Shown in pieces: positions 1 through 7,589 of a stretch of 37,834 bases of DNA. Positions within the stretch are counted from its first letter, which is position 1. Each line of letters begins with the position of its first letter. Both the position numbers and the translations under genes were made by a program. Source of the stretch: a virus; IMG/VR virus record IMGVR_UViG_3300048126_000013, positions 1-37,834 of that record; one strand, given 5' to 3'. The notes under the pieces were generated by a model, which worked only from the letters and a program-made list of their open reading frames with translations, had not been told where the DNA came from and did not search any database.

Positions 1-505
1 AGGCGAAACGCCCAGAGCTACCCAAACGCGAGATAGCTTTACCTGTGTTGGCGGTGAAACTTCATTCGCAACAGGTGGGTACAGCCCCAACTATGTTGAC
101 ATATTTTTAAATGGCATAAAAATGCAATTGGGTACGGATGTACAAGCCACGAATGGTTCCGATGTAATTTTTGCCAGTGCTTGTTCAGCTTCGGACATTG
201 TAGAGGTCATAGCATACAAAACCTTTGAAGTGGCAGGCGCAGTAGGCGGTGGAATGTTCAAGGGTGAGAACGGCACAACTGGCACAAGTGCAGGGGATAT
301 ATTTAGAGTTAACGAGCAACAGCTAGACACAGATGTAGAAATTACATCAGCAGAAAACGCTAGTGCGACAGGCCCACTTACAGTGGCTTCTGGAACAACG
401 CTTACAGTTAATGGGAACTTGGTGATTATATGAGTACGTTAGTAGTAGAAAATCTAAAGGGGCCAACGACAGGCGCTAATGCCAATAAGATTATCGTACC
501 GTCTG
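1..505. repeat. Terminal direct repeat, left copy (pairs with 37330-37834)
   Basis: Positions 1-505 align without gaps to 37330-37834. By eye there are 17 substitutions, 12 of them between 128 and 169; the first 127 bases and the last 120 are identical. In the reading frame of the fibre gene all but three changed codons are synonymous, and those three are L/V, Q/T and I/V. The repeat implies a unit of 37,329 bp and a circular or circularly permuted map. The divergence means the ends are two alleles or two real copies, not an exact packaging redundancy. Confidence 0.9.
2..433 (+). CDS. Tail fibre N-terminal-type protein, 5' partial
   Basis: This is the C-terminal 143 residues of a protein whose complete allele lies at 37307-37762; the start is missing because the window begins inside the gene. 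The sequence reads as a small beta-rich domain (DIFLNGIK, then a GTDV turn, then DIVEVIAYKTFEVAG) followed by a Gly/Thr-rich tail. The product at 36007 begins with a related domain. It ends in an ATGA overlap with the next fibre gene, so the two are probably translated together. A role as a virion-attached connector of the tail-fibre array is inferred from position and from the paralogue. It differs from the right-end allele at three residues. Confidence 0.75.
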   Translation, partial: GETPRATQTRDSFTCVGGETSFATGGYSPNYVDIFLNGIKMQLGTDVQATNGSDVIFASACSASDIVEVIAYKTFEVAGAVGGGMFKGENGTTGTSAGDIFRVNEQQLDTDVEITSAENASATGPLTVASGTTLTVNGNLVII

Positions 506-993
506 GGCAAACTATAGACGCTAGTGCTGGAACGCTTGTGCCAAGTGCTAATCAAGTTGTGCAACATTTGTTTGCTGTACCAACAGCAGCAACTACCTTT
601 ACTACTGGTTCTTATACAGATGCTGCTGGTTTTTCAGTAACAATCACACCAAAGTACAATAATTCAAAAATACTCATTCGTGCTTGGGCTAAGGCAGAGC
701 AATATAATGGGGGCGGTGGTGCTAACAATTCTGCACAAGATCATCGTTTGTTAAGAGACAGTACAGACATATATACCGCAAGTTGGCAAAACTATTTTAA
801 CCAGCAATCAGTGCCACATGATTTTTACCCGCCTTTTATTATGAATTATATAGACACGCCAAGTTCTACGTCTGCAATAACATATAAAATTCAAGGTAGA
901 ATATATGCTGGAACTCAAAGAGGTTGGATAATAAATAATGGTAATGGTGGTGCTACTAAAGCTTTAATGGAAGTCTTGGAGATCAAACAATGA
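430..993 (+). CDS. Short modular tail-fibre/receptor-binding protein A
   Basis: A 187-residue protein that begins with a short anchor-like peptide (MSTLVVENLKGPTTG) resembling the N-termini of the next two products. The rest is a beta-sandwich-like domain rich in Thr, Ser and Asn. Features such as ITPKYNNSKILIR, HRLLRDSTDIY and SATTYK-like turns recur in the protein encoded at 990. The start and stop overlap the neighbouring genes as ATGA. I infer a small receptor-binding tip whose N-terminus docks to a common fibre base. No enzymatic motif is visible. Confidence 0.6.
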   Translation: MSTLVVENLKGPTTGANANKIIVPSGQTIDASAGTLVPSANQVVQHLFAVPTAATTFTTGSYTDAAGFSVTITPKYNNSKILIRAWAKAEQYNGGGGANNSAQDHRLLRDSTDIYTASWQNYFNQQSVPHDFYPPFIMNYIDTPSSTSAITYKIQGRIYAGTQRGWIINNGNGGATKALMEVLEIKQ

Positions 994-1523
994 GCATCCT
1001 GAAGGTAGACACCATAAACGAAAAGACTAGTGGTAATGGGGTGCAGATTGCAGGGCATGTTGTTCAGATGGTTAATACATCTTGGAATACTACAACAGCT
1101 ATTACATCTCAAAGCGCTACAGCAATCACTGGAGCTTCTTTAGCAATAACTCCAAAGTTCAGCACCAGTAAAATTGTTTGTATGGTTAGTCTTTCGGTAA
1201 GAATAGGAGACTCGAATACTAGTTATTATAACGCTGGTTTTGAAATTTTAAGAGACTCAACTCAATTACAGACACTTCCTACAGATAATTCTGGTCCTTT
1301 TGAAATAGGTCATTACGACAGCACTCAAACTGGTGGAGAAGTTTGTATGAGATATGCAAATAATGTTGTAGATAGTCCATCAACAACGTCTGCTACTACT
1401 TACAGCGTCAAAGGCAAAATCTATGGTACGACAGGACCAACTCTAACTGTAAATGCAGGAGGTTCAAACGCTGGAAATACTAATGGACAGTCCTCAATTA
1501 TATTAATGGAGATAGCCCAATGA
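990..1523 (+). CDS. Short modular tail-fibre/receptor-binding protein B
   Basis: A 177-residue paralogue of the product at 430. It has the N-terminal peptide MSILKVDTINEKTSGNG, then a beta-rich domain with the shared pieces ITPKFSTSKIV, FEILRDSTQL and DSPSTTSATTYSVKGKIYG, and it ends in ILMEIAQ, close to ALMEVLEIKQ of the upstream protein. ATGA overlaps at both ends suggest balanced, coupled expression. The body differs strongly from protein A while the ends are alike, as expected for exchangeable receptor-binding tips. The function is inferred from the array context. Confidence 0.6.
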   Translation: MSILKVDTINEKTSGNGVQIAGHVVQMVNTSWNTTTAITSQSATAITGASLAITPKFSTSKIVCMVSLSVRIGDSNTSYYNAGFEILRDSTQLQTLPTDNSGPFEIGHYDSTQTGGEVCMRYANNVVDSPSTTSATTYSVKGKIYGTTGPTLTVNAGGSNAGNTNGQSSIILMEIAQ

Positions 1524-2032
1524 GTTCTATCTTAAAAGTTGATGAAATACAGAACACTGGCGGTACTACTGGGTTAACCATAGACAGTAACGGTTTTGTT
1601 TTACCCAAGGCTGTAGCTTTCAGCGCACATAAGAATGGAACTAGTCAATCTATTAGCGGAGCCACATGGACAAAAATAACTTTTGGTACAGAAGAATATG
1701 ATACAGCTAATCAATATGATGCCACTAATAGTAAGTTTCAACCAACAATAGCAGGATACTACCATGTTAATTGTTCGTTAGCTTGGTTTCAGGGTGCAAG
1801 TACTGCCGCATTATTTGCGTATTACAAAAACGGTTCGAATTTTAGAAACGGCTCATACATATACCATTCAGACCAATCATTAGACGATTACCAAGTAGAA
1901 AGTTCTACTATGGTTTATATGAATGGTTCGTCAGATTACCTTGAAATATATGCTTTTAACGTAGGAACTTCAAATGTAATTAGTGGAGCAAGTACTCAAG
2001 CTTTCTTTTCAGGGTTTTTAATCGGAGTTTAA
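1520..2032 (+). CDS. Short modular tail-fibre protein C with C1q/TNF-like jelly roll
   Basis: A 170-residue protein starting with the anchor-like peptide MSSILKVDEIQNTGGTTG, as in the two upstream genes. The remainder resembles a C1q/TNF-like jelly roll: AFSAHKNGTSQ near the start, then FQPTIAGYYHVNCSLAW, then a final FFSGFLIGV strand. Such trimeric domains are common at phage fibre tips and in bacterial surface proteins. The fold assignment rests on the pattern of the FxAxxN, GxYxxxxxL and FxGxL strands and needs a profile search. It overlaps the preceding gene as ATGA. Confidence 0.6.
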   Translation: MSSILKVDEIQNTGGTTGLTIDSNGFVLPKAVAFSAHKNGTSQSISGATWTKITFGTEEYDTANQYDATNSKFQPTIAGYYHVNCSLAWFQGASTAALFAYYKNGSNFRNGSYIYHSDQSLDDYQVESSTMVYMNGSSDYLEIYAFNVGTSNVISGASTQAFFSGFLIGV

Positions 2033-2033
2033 A

Positions 2034-2420
2034 ATGACAGATATAGCAACAGCACTAAACGAGTTGGAAATTACGGAGTGGGTTTTGCGTGGCGAACCTA
2101 CTTCTGAAGCAGAGTTCAATGAAATGTTCCGCAAGGTGACAGGCGCAGACAGCAACGGCTCTGCCATAGAAAGTGACAATCCTGATGACTTTGGCACAAC
2201 TTGGTCGGCAGTTTCAGCTAAGAAGACTGAGTTAACCAATGCAGAACCAATGCGCTTACTGCGTGAGGAGCGTAACCGTAGAATAGCAGAAACCGATTGG
2301 ATGGGTAACTCTGACGTTACCATGTCTGATGCTTGGAAAACCTATCGTCAGGCTCTAAGAGACATTACAAACAGCGCAACTAGCTTAGACGATGTAACGT
2401 GGCCTACTAAACCATCTTGA
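2034..2420 (+). CDS. Phage tail assembly chaperone-like protein (Phage_tail_APC type)
   Basis: A 128-residue acidic protein. The C-terminal half carries the usual pattern of this family: LREERNRRIAETDW, then W..YRQALRDI, then the closing WPTKP. The N-terminal part (residues 1-70) is not recognised. Proteins with this tail are normally encoded beside fibre or tail genes and are thought to help fibre assembly or attachment. Here it sits between the short fibre array and a larger fibre gene, one base after the preceding stop codon. The family call is fairly firm; the exact role is inference. Confidence 0.65.
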   Translation: MTDIATALNELEITEWVLRGEPTSEAEFNEMFRKVTGADSNGSAIESDNPDDFGTTWSAVSAKKTELTNAEPMRLLREERNRRIAETDWMGNSDVTMSDAWKTYRQALRDITNSATSLDDVTWPTKPS

Positions 2421-2428
2421 GGTAACTA

Positions 2429-3442
2429 ATGACTAAAGCCAGAGACATAGCAGACAACGCAGGCCAAGGCGGTGGCGGTGGTAAAAACGTTATAATTAAT
2501 GGGGCTATGACAATAGCAAAACGTGGGGGTTCGTTTGCAAGTTTAACATCAGGTTATGCGTATACTCTTGATAGATTTGCTAGATATATACATTTAGCAG
2601 GAACTTGGACTATGAGTCAATCAACAGACACGCCCACTGGTCAAGGTTTTGCTAATTCGCTAAAGGTTGATTGTACGACAGCTAGAACAAGTTTAGACGC
2701 AGCAACTGAACTTGTCGTATTACAAAGAATAGAGGGTCAAAATTTACAAAGATTAAAAAAAGGAACTGCAAACGCAGAAAAAGTAACATTATCATTTTGG
2801 GTAAAGTCGGCTAAGACAGGTACTTATATTGCAGAACTTTTTGATAGTACTAATTCTAGACATATAAGCAAATCGTACACAATTTCTGCTGCAAACACTT
2901 GGGAAAAGAAAGAACTTACCTTTGATGGTGATACAACAGGTGCGTTAGCAAATACTAATGCAAGTGCAATACAATTAAACTTCTGGCTTTCTAATGGTTC
3001 AAACTGGCAATCAGGCACTTTACAAACTTCGTGGGGCGCAAACACTCAAGCTAATAGGGCTGTTGGTCAAGTTAATCTAGCTGATAGCACAAGTAATGAT
3101 TGGTATCTCACTGGCGTCATGCTAGAAGTAGGCGACAAAGCTACGGACTTCGAGCATCGAAGCTTTGCGGATGAGTTGGCTAGGTGTCAGAGGTACTATC
3201 AACAACTAGATGGTAATATGTTTGCCTATCGCTATCGTGCTTCTTTTATAATGAATGAGATTGTATTGCGAACACAGATGAGAGCCGCCCCAACTTTTGC
3301 CTTTACAGGGAATGGTAGTGCAACAGCAGATTGGACCGCATACAATTTAACAGTAGATAAAGTTGCTGCTTACGTCGCTATAGCTGCATCTGATGATACA
3401 AATAGATATATTTCAGCTTTAAAAATATCTGCGGAGCTATAG
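2429..3442 (+). CDS. Tail fibre protein with carbohydrate-binding-like domain (paralogue 1)
   Basis: A 337-residue fibre protein, preceded by GAGGT eight bases before the ATG. A Gly-rich start leads into NVIINGAMTIAKRG. The central domain, about residues 45-230, resembles a CBM-type jelly roll (KVTLSFWVKSAKTGTYIAEL, WEKKELTF). After it comes the very common fibre segment LEVGDKATDFEHRSF..ELARCQRYYQ and a variable C-terminus ending in SAEL. It is a clear paralogue of the product at 34820, with the same domain order and near-equal length, but the C-terminal part differs. Likely role: adsorption to a surface glycan. Confidence 0.75.
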   Translation: MTKARDIADNAGQGGGGGKNVIINGAMTIAKRGGSFASLTSGYAYTLDRFARYIHLAGTWTMSQSTDTPTGQGFANSLKVDCTTARTSLDAATELVVLQRIEGQNLQRLKKGTANAEKVTLSFWVKSAKTGTYIAELFDSTNSRHISKSYTISAANTWEKKELTFDGDTTGALANTNASAIQLNFWLSNGSNWQSGTLQTSWGANTQANRAVGQVNLADSTSNDWYLTGVMLEVGDKATDFEHRSFADELARCQRYYQQLDGNMFAYRYRASFIMNEIVLRTQMRAAPTFAFTGNGSATADWTAYNLTVDKVAAYVAIAASDDTNRYISALKISAEL

Positions 3443-3444
3443 AT

Positions 3445-3627
3445 ATGGATAACATGACAATTACAAATGCACAGTACGTAACTGATATGGACGGTAGCAA
3501 AGACCATATTAAAGCCACAATAAACGGACAAGACATGGCAGTTCCAATGGACCCAGCAAACCGTCACTACGCAGCCATCCTTGAGTGGGCGGAAGAAGAC
3601 GGCAACGAGATACAGGAAGCTGAATGA
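3445..3627 (+). CDS. Small acidic fibre-associated protein (paralogue 1)
   Basis: A 60-residue acidic protein. Its C-terminal half (PMDPANRHYAAILEWAEEDGN) resembles the end of many tail-fibre assembly proteins. It starts two bases after the fibre gene stop codon and is a paralogue of the 56-residue protein at 35837, which also follows a CBM-like fibre gene directly. The repeated pairing points to a dedicated partner, perhaps a fibre chaperone or a tip-bound subunit. No catalytic motif is visible, and the function is inferred from context only. Confidence 0.6.
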   Translation: MDNMTITNAQYVTDMDGSKDHIKATINGQDMAVPMDPANRHYAAILEWAEEDGNEIQEAE

Positions 3628-3839
3628 CTGCATTAAACCCATATGTAGAGATTGACCCAAATGCAGTAGGAGCGAATGTTGTATTTGCAGGCAAGCGATA
3701 TTGGTTGGCAGGATATTGCGAAGGTGACGGCATTTGGAGTGATGACGCACAAGATCAAGGCACATGGGCTAATGACAGTGCTGGAACAGGTACATGGGTG
3801 GATGATGGTGCAGCGTCAGGAACGTGGACGGATGCTTAG
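3624..3839 (+). CDS. Short protein with Gly-x-Trp repeats, unknown function
   Basis: A 71-residue protein that overlaps the preceding gene as ATGA. Residues 36-71 hold four imperfect repeats of about 9-10 residues built on G(I/T)W followed by DD/ND and Ala/Ser/Gly. Such evenly spaced aromatic and acidic residues suggest a beta-stranded or glycan/cation-binding tail. The first half contains NPYVEIDPNAVGANVVFAGKR. It sits among fibre genes, so it is probably a virion component. No family is recognised. Confidence 0.5.
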   Translation: MTALNPYVEIDPNAVGANVVFAGKRYWLAGYCEGDGIWSDDAQDQGTWANDSAGTGTWVDDGAASGTWTDA

Positions 3840-3876
3840 AAAAATGATACGTTGGGTTTAAGAAAAGGAATTTAAT

Positions 3877-4533
3877 ATGTCTACGACAGCAAATTTAGGT
3901 TTAACGAAGCCGACAGTGGGGGGTAGCGATTCAACATGGGGAAATACTCTCAATAGTAATTTTGATTTACTTGACACAGCCGTTAACAAGGCAATGCCTA
4001 CTGGTGGCATTATTATGTGGTCAGGTGCGGTATCTGCTATTCCAACTGGTTGGGCATTATGTAACGGTTCAAACGGCACACCTAACTTAACAGGTAAGTT
4101 TATCGTTATGGCTGACGCTGATAGCAGTGGAACTTACAATGTTGGAAACAGTGGCGGTGCAAATACAGTTACACTAGCAACTGGCGATATTCCTGCCCAC
4201 AGCCACACAGGTACGGCTGCAAGCGGTGGCGCACACACGCACACTGGAACGACAAACAGTGCAGGGTCGCACACGCATAGTTACACTGATAGTTATGTCT
4301 TACAAAGCGCACTAAGTCCGGGCATAGACATCGACTTTAATGCTACAACTTGGAACCCAAACGGCTTACAAACTAAAACAACAGGTTCGGCAGGGTCACA
4401 CTCTCACACTGTAACCATTGCTAGTGGCGGCGCACATACTCACACATTATCTGTTGATAACGCAGGCGGTGGTGGCGCTCACGAAAACAGACCACCTTAC
4501 TATGCTTTGGCGTATATAATGAAATTGGCTTAA
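3877..4533 (+). CDS. Phage tail collar-domain fibre protein with His-rich tip
   Basis: A 218-residue protein with an AAAGGA ribosome site before the ATG. The N-terminus (GLTKPTVGGSDSTWGNTLN) is a common fibre start. Residues about 44-85 form a Phage_Collar domain (MPTGGIIMWSG...IPTGWALCNG, then GTPNLTGKFI). The distal part has five HxH motifs spaced by Gly/Ser-rich loops, and the protein ends with the conserved HENRPPYYALAYI. In T4 gp12, HxH residues of three chains bind a metal in the fibre needle, so a trimeric metal-stabilised tip is likely here. It is probably a short tail fibre contacting the host surface. Confidence 0.85.
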   Translation: MSTTANLGLTKPTVGGSDSTWGNTLNSNFDLLDTAVNKAMPTGGIIMWSGAVSAIPTGWALCNGSNGTPNLTGKFIVMADADSSGTYNVGNSGGANTVTLATGDIPAHSHTGTAASGGAHTHTGTTNSAGSHTHSYTDSYVLQSALSPGIDIDFNATTWNPNGLQTKTTGSAGSHSHTVTIASGGAHTHTLSVDNAGGGGAHENRPPYYALAYIMKLA

Positions 4534-4534
4534 T

Positions 4535-6424
4535 ATGACTTTAGTACCTTTGGACATACCATCTGGATTTTACCGAATAGGCACAGATTATGAGCAATCT
4601 GGCAGATGGCGCGAAGGTAGCTTAGTCAGATGGTTAGACGGTTCATTGCGTCCTATTGGTGGTTGGCAAGATAGAAAGCAAGATTTTACCACACAACCAG
4701 TTAGAGGTATGCACGCTTGGGAAGCTTTAAATACTAGCACTTGGTTGGTGGGTGGCTCACATAGTGCATTGGTTGCTATGACAGGTGGTGGCTTGTGCTA
4801 CGACATTACACCTCAAAACTTAGCAACTGGACGTAAAGATGCGGCTGTATCTGCTGGGTATGGTAAAGGCCCATACGGTATTGGTTTCTGGGGTACGCCA
4901 AGACAGCAACTTGCAAATGCCATTCCAGAGCCAGCTACGTTTTGGAGTTTAGATAATTTTGGCGAACTTATGGTAGGTTGCCATTATGATGATGGTAGGC
5001 TTTTAGAGTGGGGATTGGGTGTTTCAAGCGGCTCTGAGCTTATAACTAATAACAGTTTTTCGGCAGGCACAGATTGGACGCTAGGAACTGGTTGGGCTAT
5101 AAGTGGTGGTGAGGCCAAGTGGACAGGCACAACGGCTGCTAATTTACAGCAAGCTATAACTGGTTTAACTAACGGTGCTAAATATCATTTCACAATAAAT
5201 GTTACTGACCCTGATGCTGATAGTGATGCGTCAACAATACCATCACTAAAGGTTAAAGTCTTAGGCACAACAACTACGACAGTTTTACTTGATGAAACCT
5301 TACCTATTGGCAATAGTTTCTATAGGTTCGACACAGACGATACTGGCATTACAATACAAATTTACCCTGCGACTAATGCAGAGCAAAACGTAAATGTAAC
5401 TGAAACATCTCTAAAACTAGCTACAGTAGCCACACCAATAACTGGCGCACCATTATCTAATCTTGGCTTAATTGTGACTGAAGAGCGTTTTATCTTTGCA
5501 TTAGGTTCTGGTGGAAATAGCCGTAAAATATCTTGGTGCGACAGAGAAGATAGAAACGCTTGGACGCCTGCGGCTACCAATGAGGCAGGCGACATAGAGT
5601 TACAAACTTCTGGTCAAATTATGCAAGCTATAAGAACAAGAGGCCAAACACTTATTTTAACTGATACGGATGCTCACACAGCACGTTACCAAGGGCCACC
5701 CTATGTTTATGGCTTTGAGCGTGTTGGTACATCATGCGGAACTGTTACGATGCGTGGTGCGGTAGATACTGATAGGGGCGTGTTCTTTATTGGTCAGGAA
5801 AACTTCTTTTTGTTTAATGGTAACACAGTACAAACTATTAAGTGCGATGTGCATGATTATATATTTGGCGACATTAACACTTCTCAGCAAACTAAAATAT
5901 GGGCAATGGGCATACCGCAATATGGTGAAGTTTGGTGGTTTTATCCCTCTAGTGATAGTATAGAAATAAATCGCTATGTTGCTTATGATTACAACGAAAA
6001 TCATTGGATGATTGGTGAGTTATCAAGAACATCTGGCGAGGCTAGAGGCGTGTTCAGATACCCATTTATGGCAGATTATGACGGCACGCACGCTAATATA
6101 AAAGAACACGAAGTTGGTTATAACGTGGATAGCGGTGCTATTTTTGCAGAAACAGGGCCAATATCGGCTGGCACTGGTGAAAACATTATGTACGTTACGT
6201 CAATTATTCCTGACGAAGTTACGCAAGGTGACGTAAGTATGACCTTTAAAACAAGGTATCATCCTAACGATACGGAAACATCACATGGTCCATTTACGCC
6301 TGCCAATCCTACAGATGCTAGGTTTAGTGGTAGGCAAGTACGCATGAAGGTAACAGGTGTTAAGCCTGCTGATTGGCGTGTAGGTATAATGAGGCTTGAA
6401 GCTACAATAGGGGGTACACGTTAA
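4535..6424 (+). CDS. Tail hub/stabilisation protein, P22 gp10-like, with inserted CBM-like domain
   Basis: A 629-residue protein. The opening LVPLDIPSGFYRIGT and later LVRWLDGSLRPIGGW, DREDRNAWTPAATNEAG, GPPYVYGFERVGTSCG, CDVHDYIFGDIN and EVWWFYPSS match the P22 gp10-type tail stabilisation/hub family of podoviruses. This family closes the portal channel and bears the fibres. Residues about 168-295 (5036-5420) interrupt the pattern with a jelly-roll-like module (ELITNNSFSAGTDWTLGTGW, LQQAITGLTNGAKY), a carbohydrate-binding signature. After it the hub sequence resumes at PITGAPLSNLGLIVTEERF. It lies between the fibre genes and the internal proteins, with a TAATG overlap at its end. Confidence 0.8.
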   Translation: MTLVPLDIPSGFYRIGTDYEQSGRWREGSLVRWLDGSLRPIGGWQDRKQDFTTQPVRGMHAWEALNTSTWLVGGSHSALVAMTGGGLCYDITPQNLATGRKDAAVSAGYGKGPYGIGFWGTPRQQLANAIPEPATFWSLDNFGELMVGCHYDDGRLLEWGLGVSSGSELITNNSFSAGTDWTLGTGWAISGGEAKWTGTTAANLQQAITGLTNGAKYHFTINVTDPDADSDASTIPSLKVKVLGTTTTTVLLDETLPIGNSFYRFDTDDTGITIQIYPATNAEQNVNVTETSLKLATVATPITGAPLSNLGLIVTEERFIFALGSGGNSRKISWCDREDRNAWTPAATNEAGDIELQTSGQIMQAIRTRGQTLILTDTDAHTARYQGPPYVYGFERVGTSCGTVTMRGAVDTDRGVFFIGQENFFLFNGNTVQTIKCDVHDYIFGDINTSQQTKIWAMGIPQYGEVWWFYPSSDSIEINRYVAYDYNENHWMIGELSRTSGEARGVFRYPFMADYDGTHANIKEHEVGYNVDSGAIFAETGPISAGTGENIMYVTSIIPDEVTQGDVSMTFKTRYHPNDTETSHGPFTPANPTDARFSGRQVRMKVTGVKPADWRVGIMRLEATIGGTR

Positions 6425-6774
6425 TGCCTGCTCCTATTCTGCCTGTTATAAGTGAGGATTTATCGCAATGGGGTAGGCAGCTAAGTAATTATTTACAGCG
6501 TAATTTAGGAAAATTATATTTCAAATCGGCAGATGATAACCCATCAGAAAATGGCGTTATTCTTTGGGATCAAACTAAAAAATATGCAGTTGTGTCTAGC
6601 GATAATGCTTTTAGACAGATCGCAACTAAACAACCTACGCCTAGTGCAAATACTGGTAGCGTAGGAGATGTAACTGGAATGATAGCATGGGATACAAATT
6701 ACATTTATATTTGTGTTGCCGATTATGATGGAAGTAGCGTAATTTGGAAGAGGGTAGCATTGGCTACATGGTAA
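6424..6774 (+). CDS. Small tail/virion protein, unknown family
   Basis: A 116-residue protein starting in a TAATG overlap with the hub gene, so translation is probably coupled. The N-terminus (ILPVISEDLSQWGRQLSNYLQRNLGKLYF) is helical. The rest is beta-rich with several Trp and ends in SVIWKRVALATW. Proteins of this sort follow the gp10-like hub in related podoviruses. A structural role near the tail is inferred from position; no domain is recognised. Confidence 0.5.
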   Translation: MPAPILPVISEDLSQWGRQLSNYLQRNLGKLYFKSADDNPSENGVILWDQTKKYAVVSSDNAFRQIATKQPTPSANTGSVGDVTGMIAWDTNYIYICVADYDGSSVIWKRVALATW

Positions 6775-7161
6775 ATGCCTAAAGATACAATATTGTCAAA
6801 TGATTTAGAGAAATGCCGCCCTTGGATAGAGGCGGCTTTGGAATATACAGGTGGTACACACCATTTTGATGATATTGTAGAAAGTATAGCAAAAGGCACA
6901 ATGCAATTATGGGCAGCGCCAAGGGGGTGCATTGTCACAGAAATTGTGATATATCCAAGAAAAAAGGTGCTAAACATATTCTTAGCAGGCGGCGAATTGG
7001 ATCAAATACTAGATATGGACAATGATGTAAAAGAATGGGCAAAACAACATGGCTGTACTGCGGCAACAATGTCTGGACGCATAGGTTGGAAAAAACCTTT
7101 AGCACCTTTAGATTGGAAATTGCAGCATGTAAGTTTTTTAAAGGAGTTTAGCGATGGCTAA
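6775..7161 (+). CDS. Small protein possibly of GNAT-like fold
   Basis: A 128-residue protein that starts immediately after the preceding stop codon without a clear ribosome site. The pattern MQLWAAPRGCIVTEIVIYPRK, then FLAGGELDQI, then EWAKQHGCTAATMSGRIGWKK follows the strand-helix order of small acetyltransferase-like proteins encoded beside podovirus ejection genes. The usual acetyl-CoA loop (Q/RxxGxG/A) is not evident, so enzymatic activity is doubtful. It precedes the internal virion protein genes and overlaps the next one by eight bases. Confidence 0.45.
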   Translation: MPKDTILSNDLEKCRPWIEAALEYTGGTHHFDDIVESIAKGTMQLWAAPRGCIVTEIVIYPRKKVLNIFLAGGELDQILDMDNDVKEWAKQHGCTAATMSGRIGWKKPLAPLDWKLQHVSFLKEFSDG

Positions 7162-7588
7162 AGGTGGCAGAGAAAATACAGACAGAACAATGCCTGCATT
7201 TTTTGAGACTGGATTGCAGCAAGCGATTGGAATGTCTCAAGATTTAGCGGCAAGGCCATATGCGGAATATAGGGGGCCAGATGTTGCAGCATTTAGCCCA
7301 ATGCAAGACGCAGCTTTTCAAAACACACAAGATGCGGCTGCAGCTTTCGGAATGGGAACTGGTGCAGGTAACTATATGCCAACACCTGTTCAAGATGGTG
7401 GTGCAATGGGGTATTCATCAGCGCCAATTTATGACGCAGCAAAAGCTAATTTAGCAGAATATTCGCCTGCGACAGCCGATTATATTAGTAGTTTTGGTAT
7501 TGATCCAGTTACAGGAACCGTTGGTAGTAGAGTTCCTAATAGACAACCAGTAGCATTAGAAATGCAAGGTGGAAGAGGGGGTAAATAA
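7154..7588 (+). CDS. Putative internal virion protein, unknown family
   Basis: A 144-residue Ala/Gly/Met-rich protein with AAGGAG seven bases before the ATG. It contains GLQQAIGMSQDLAARPYAEY and a region rich in Pro and Gly, and ends in QGGRGGK. Composition and position before two long helical proteins and the portal suggest a virion-internal or ejection-linked protein like the small P22 ejection proteins. No motif proves this. Confidence 0.45.
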   Translation: MAKGGRENTDRTMPAFFETGLQQAIGMSQDLAARPYAEYRGPDVAAFSPMQDAAFQNTQDAAAAFGMGTGAGNYMPTPVQDGGAMGYSSAPIYDAAKANLAEYSPATADYISSFGIDPVTGTVGSRVPNRQPVALEMQGGRGGK

Positions 7589-7589
7589 T

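Noticed and set aside
1-505. Exact terminal redundancy (simple pac or cos ends)
   Set aside because: The two copies differ at 17 positions with a codon-position bias, so they are not identical packaged ends.
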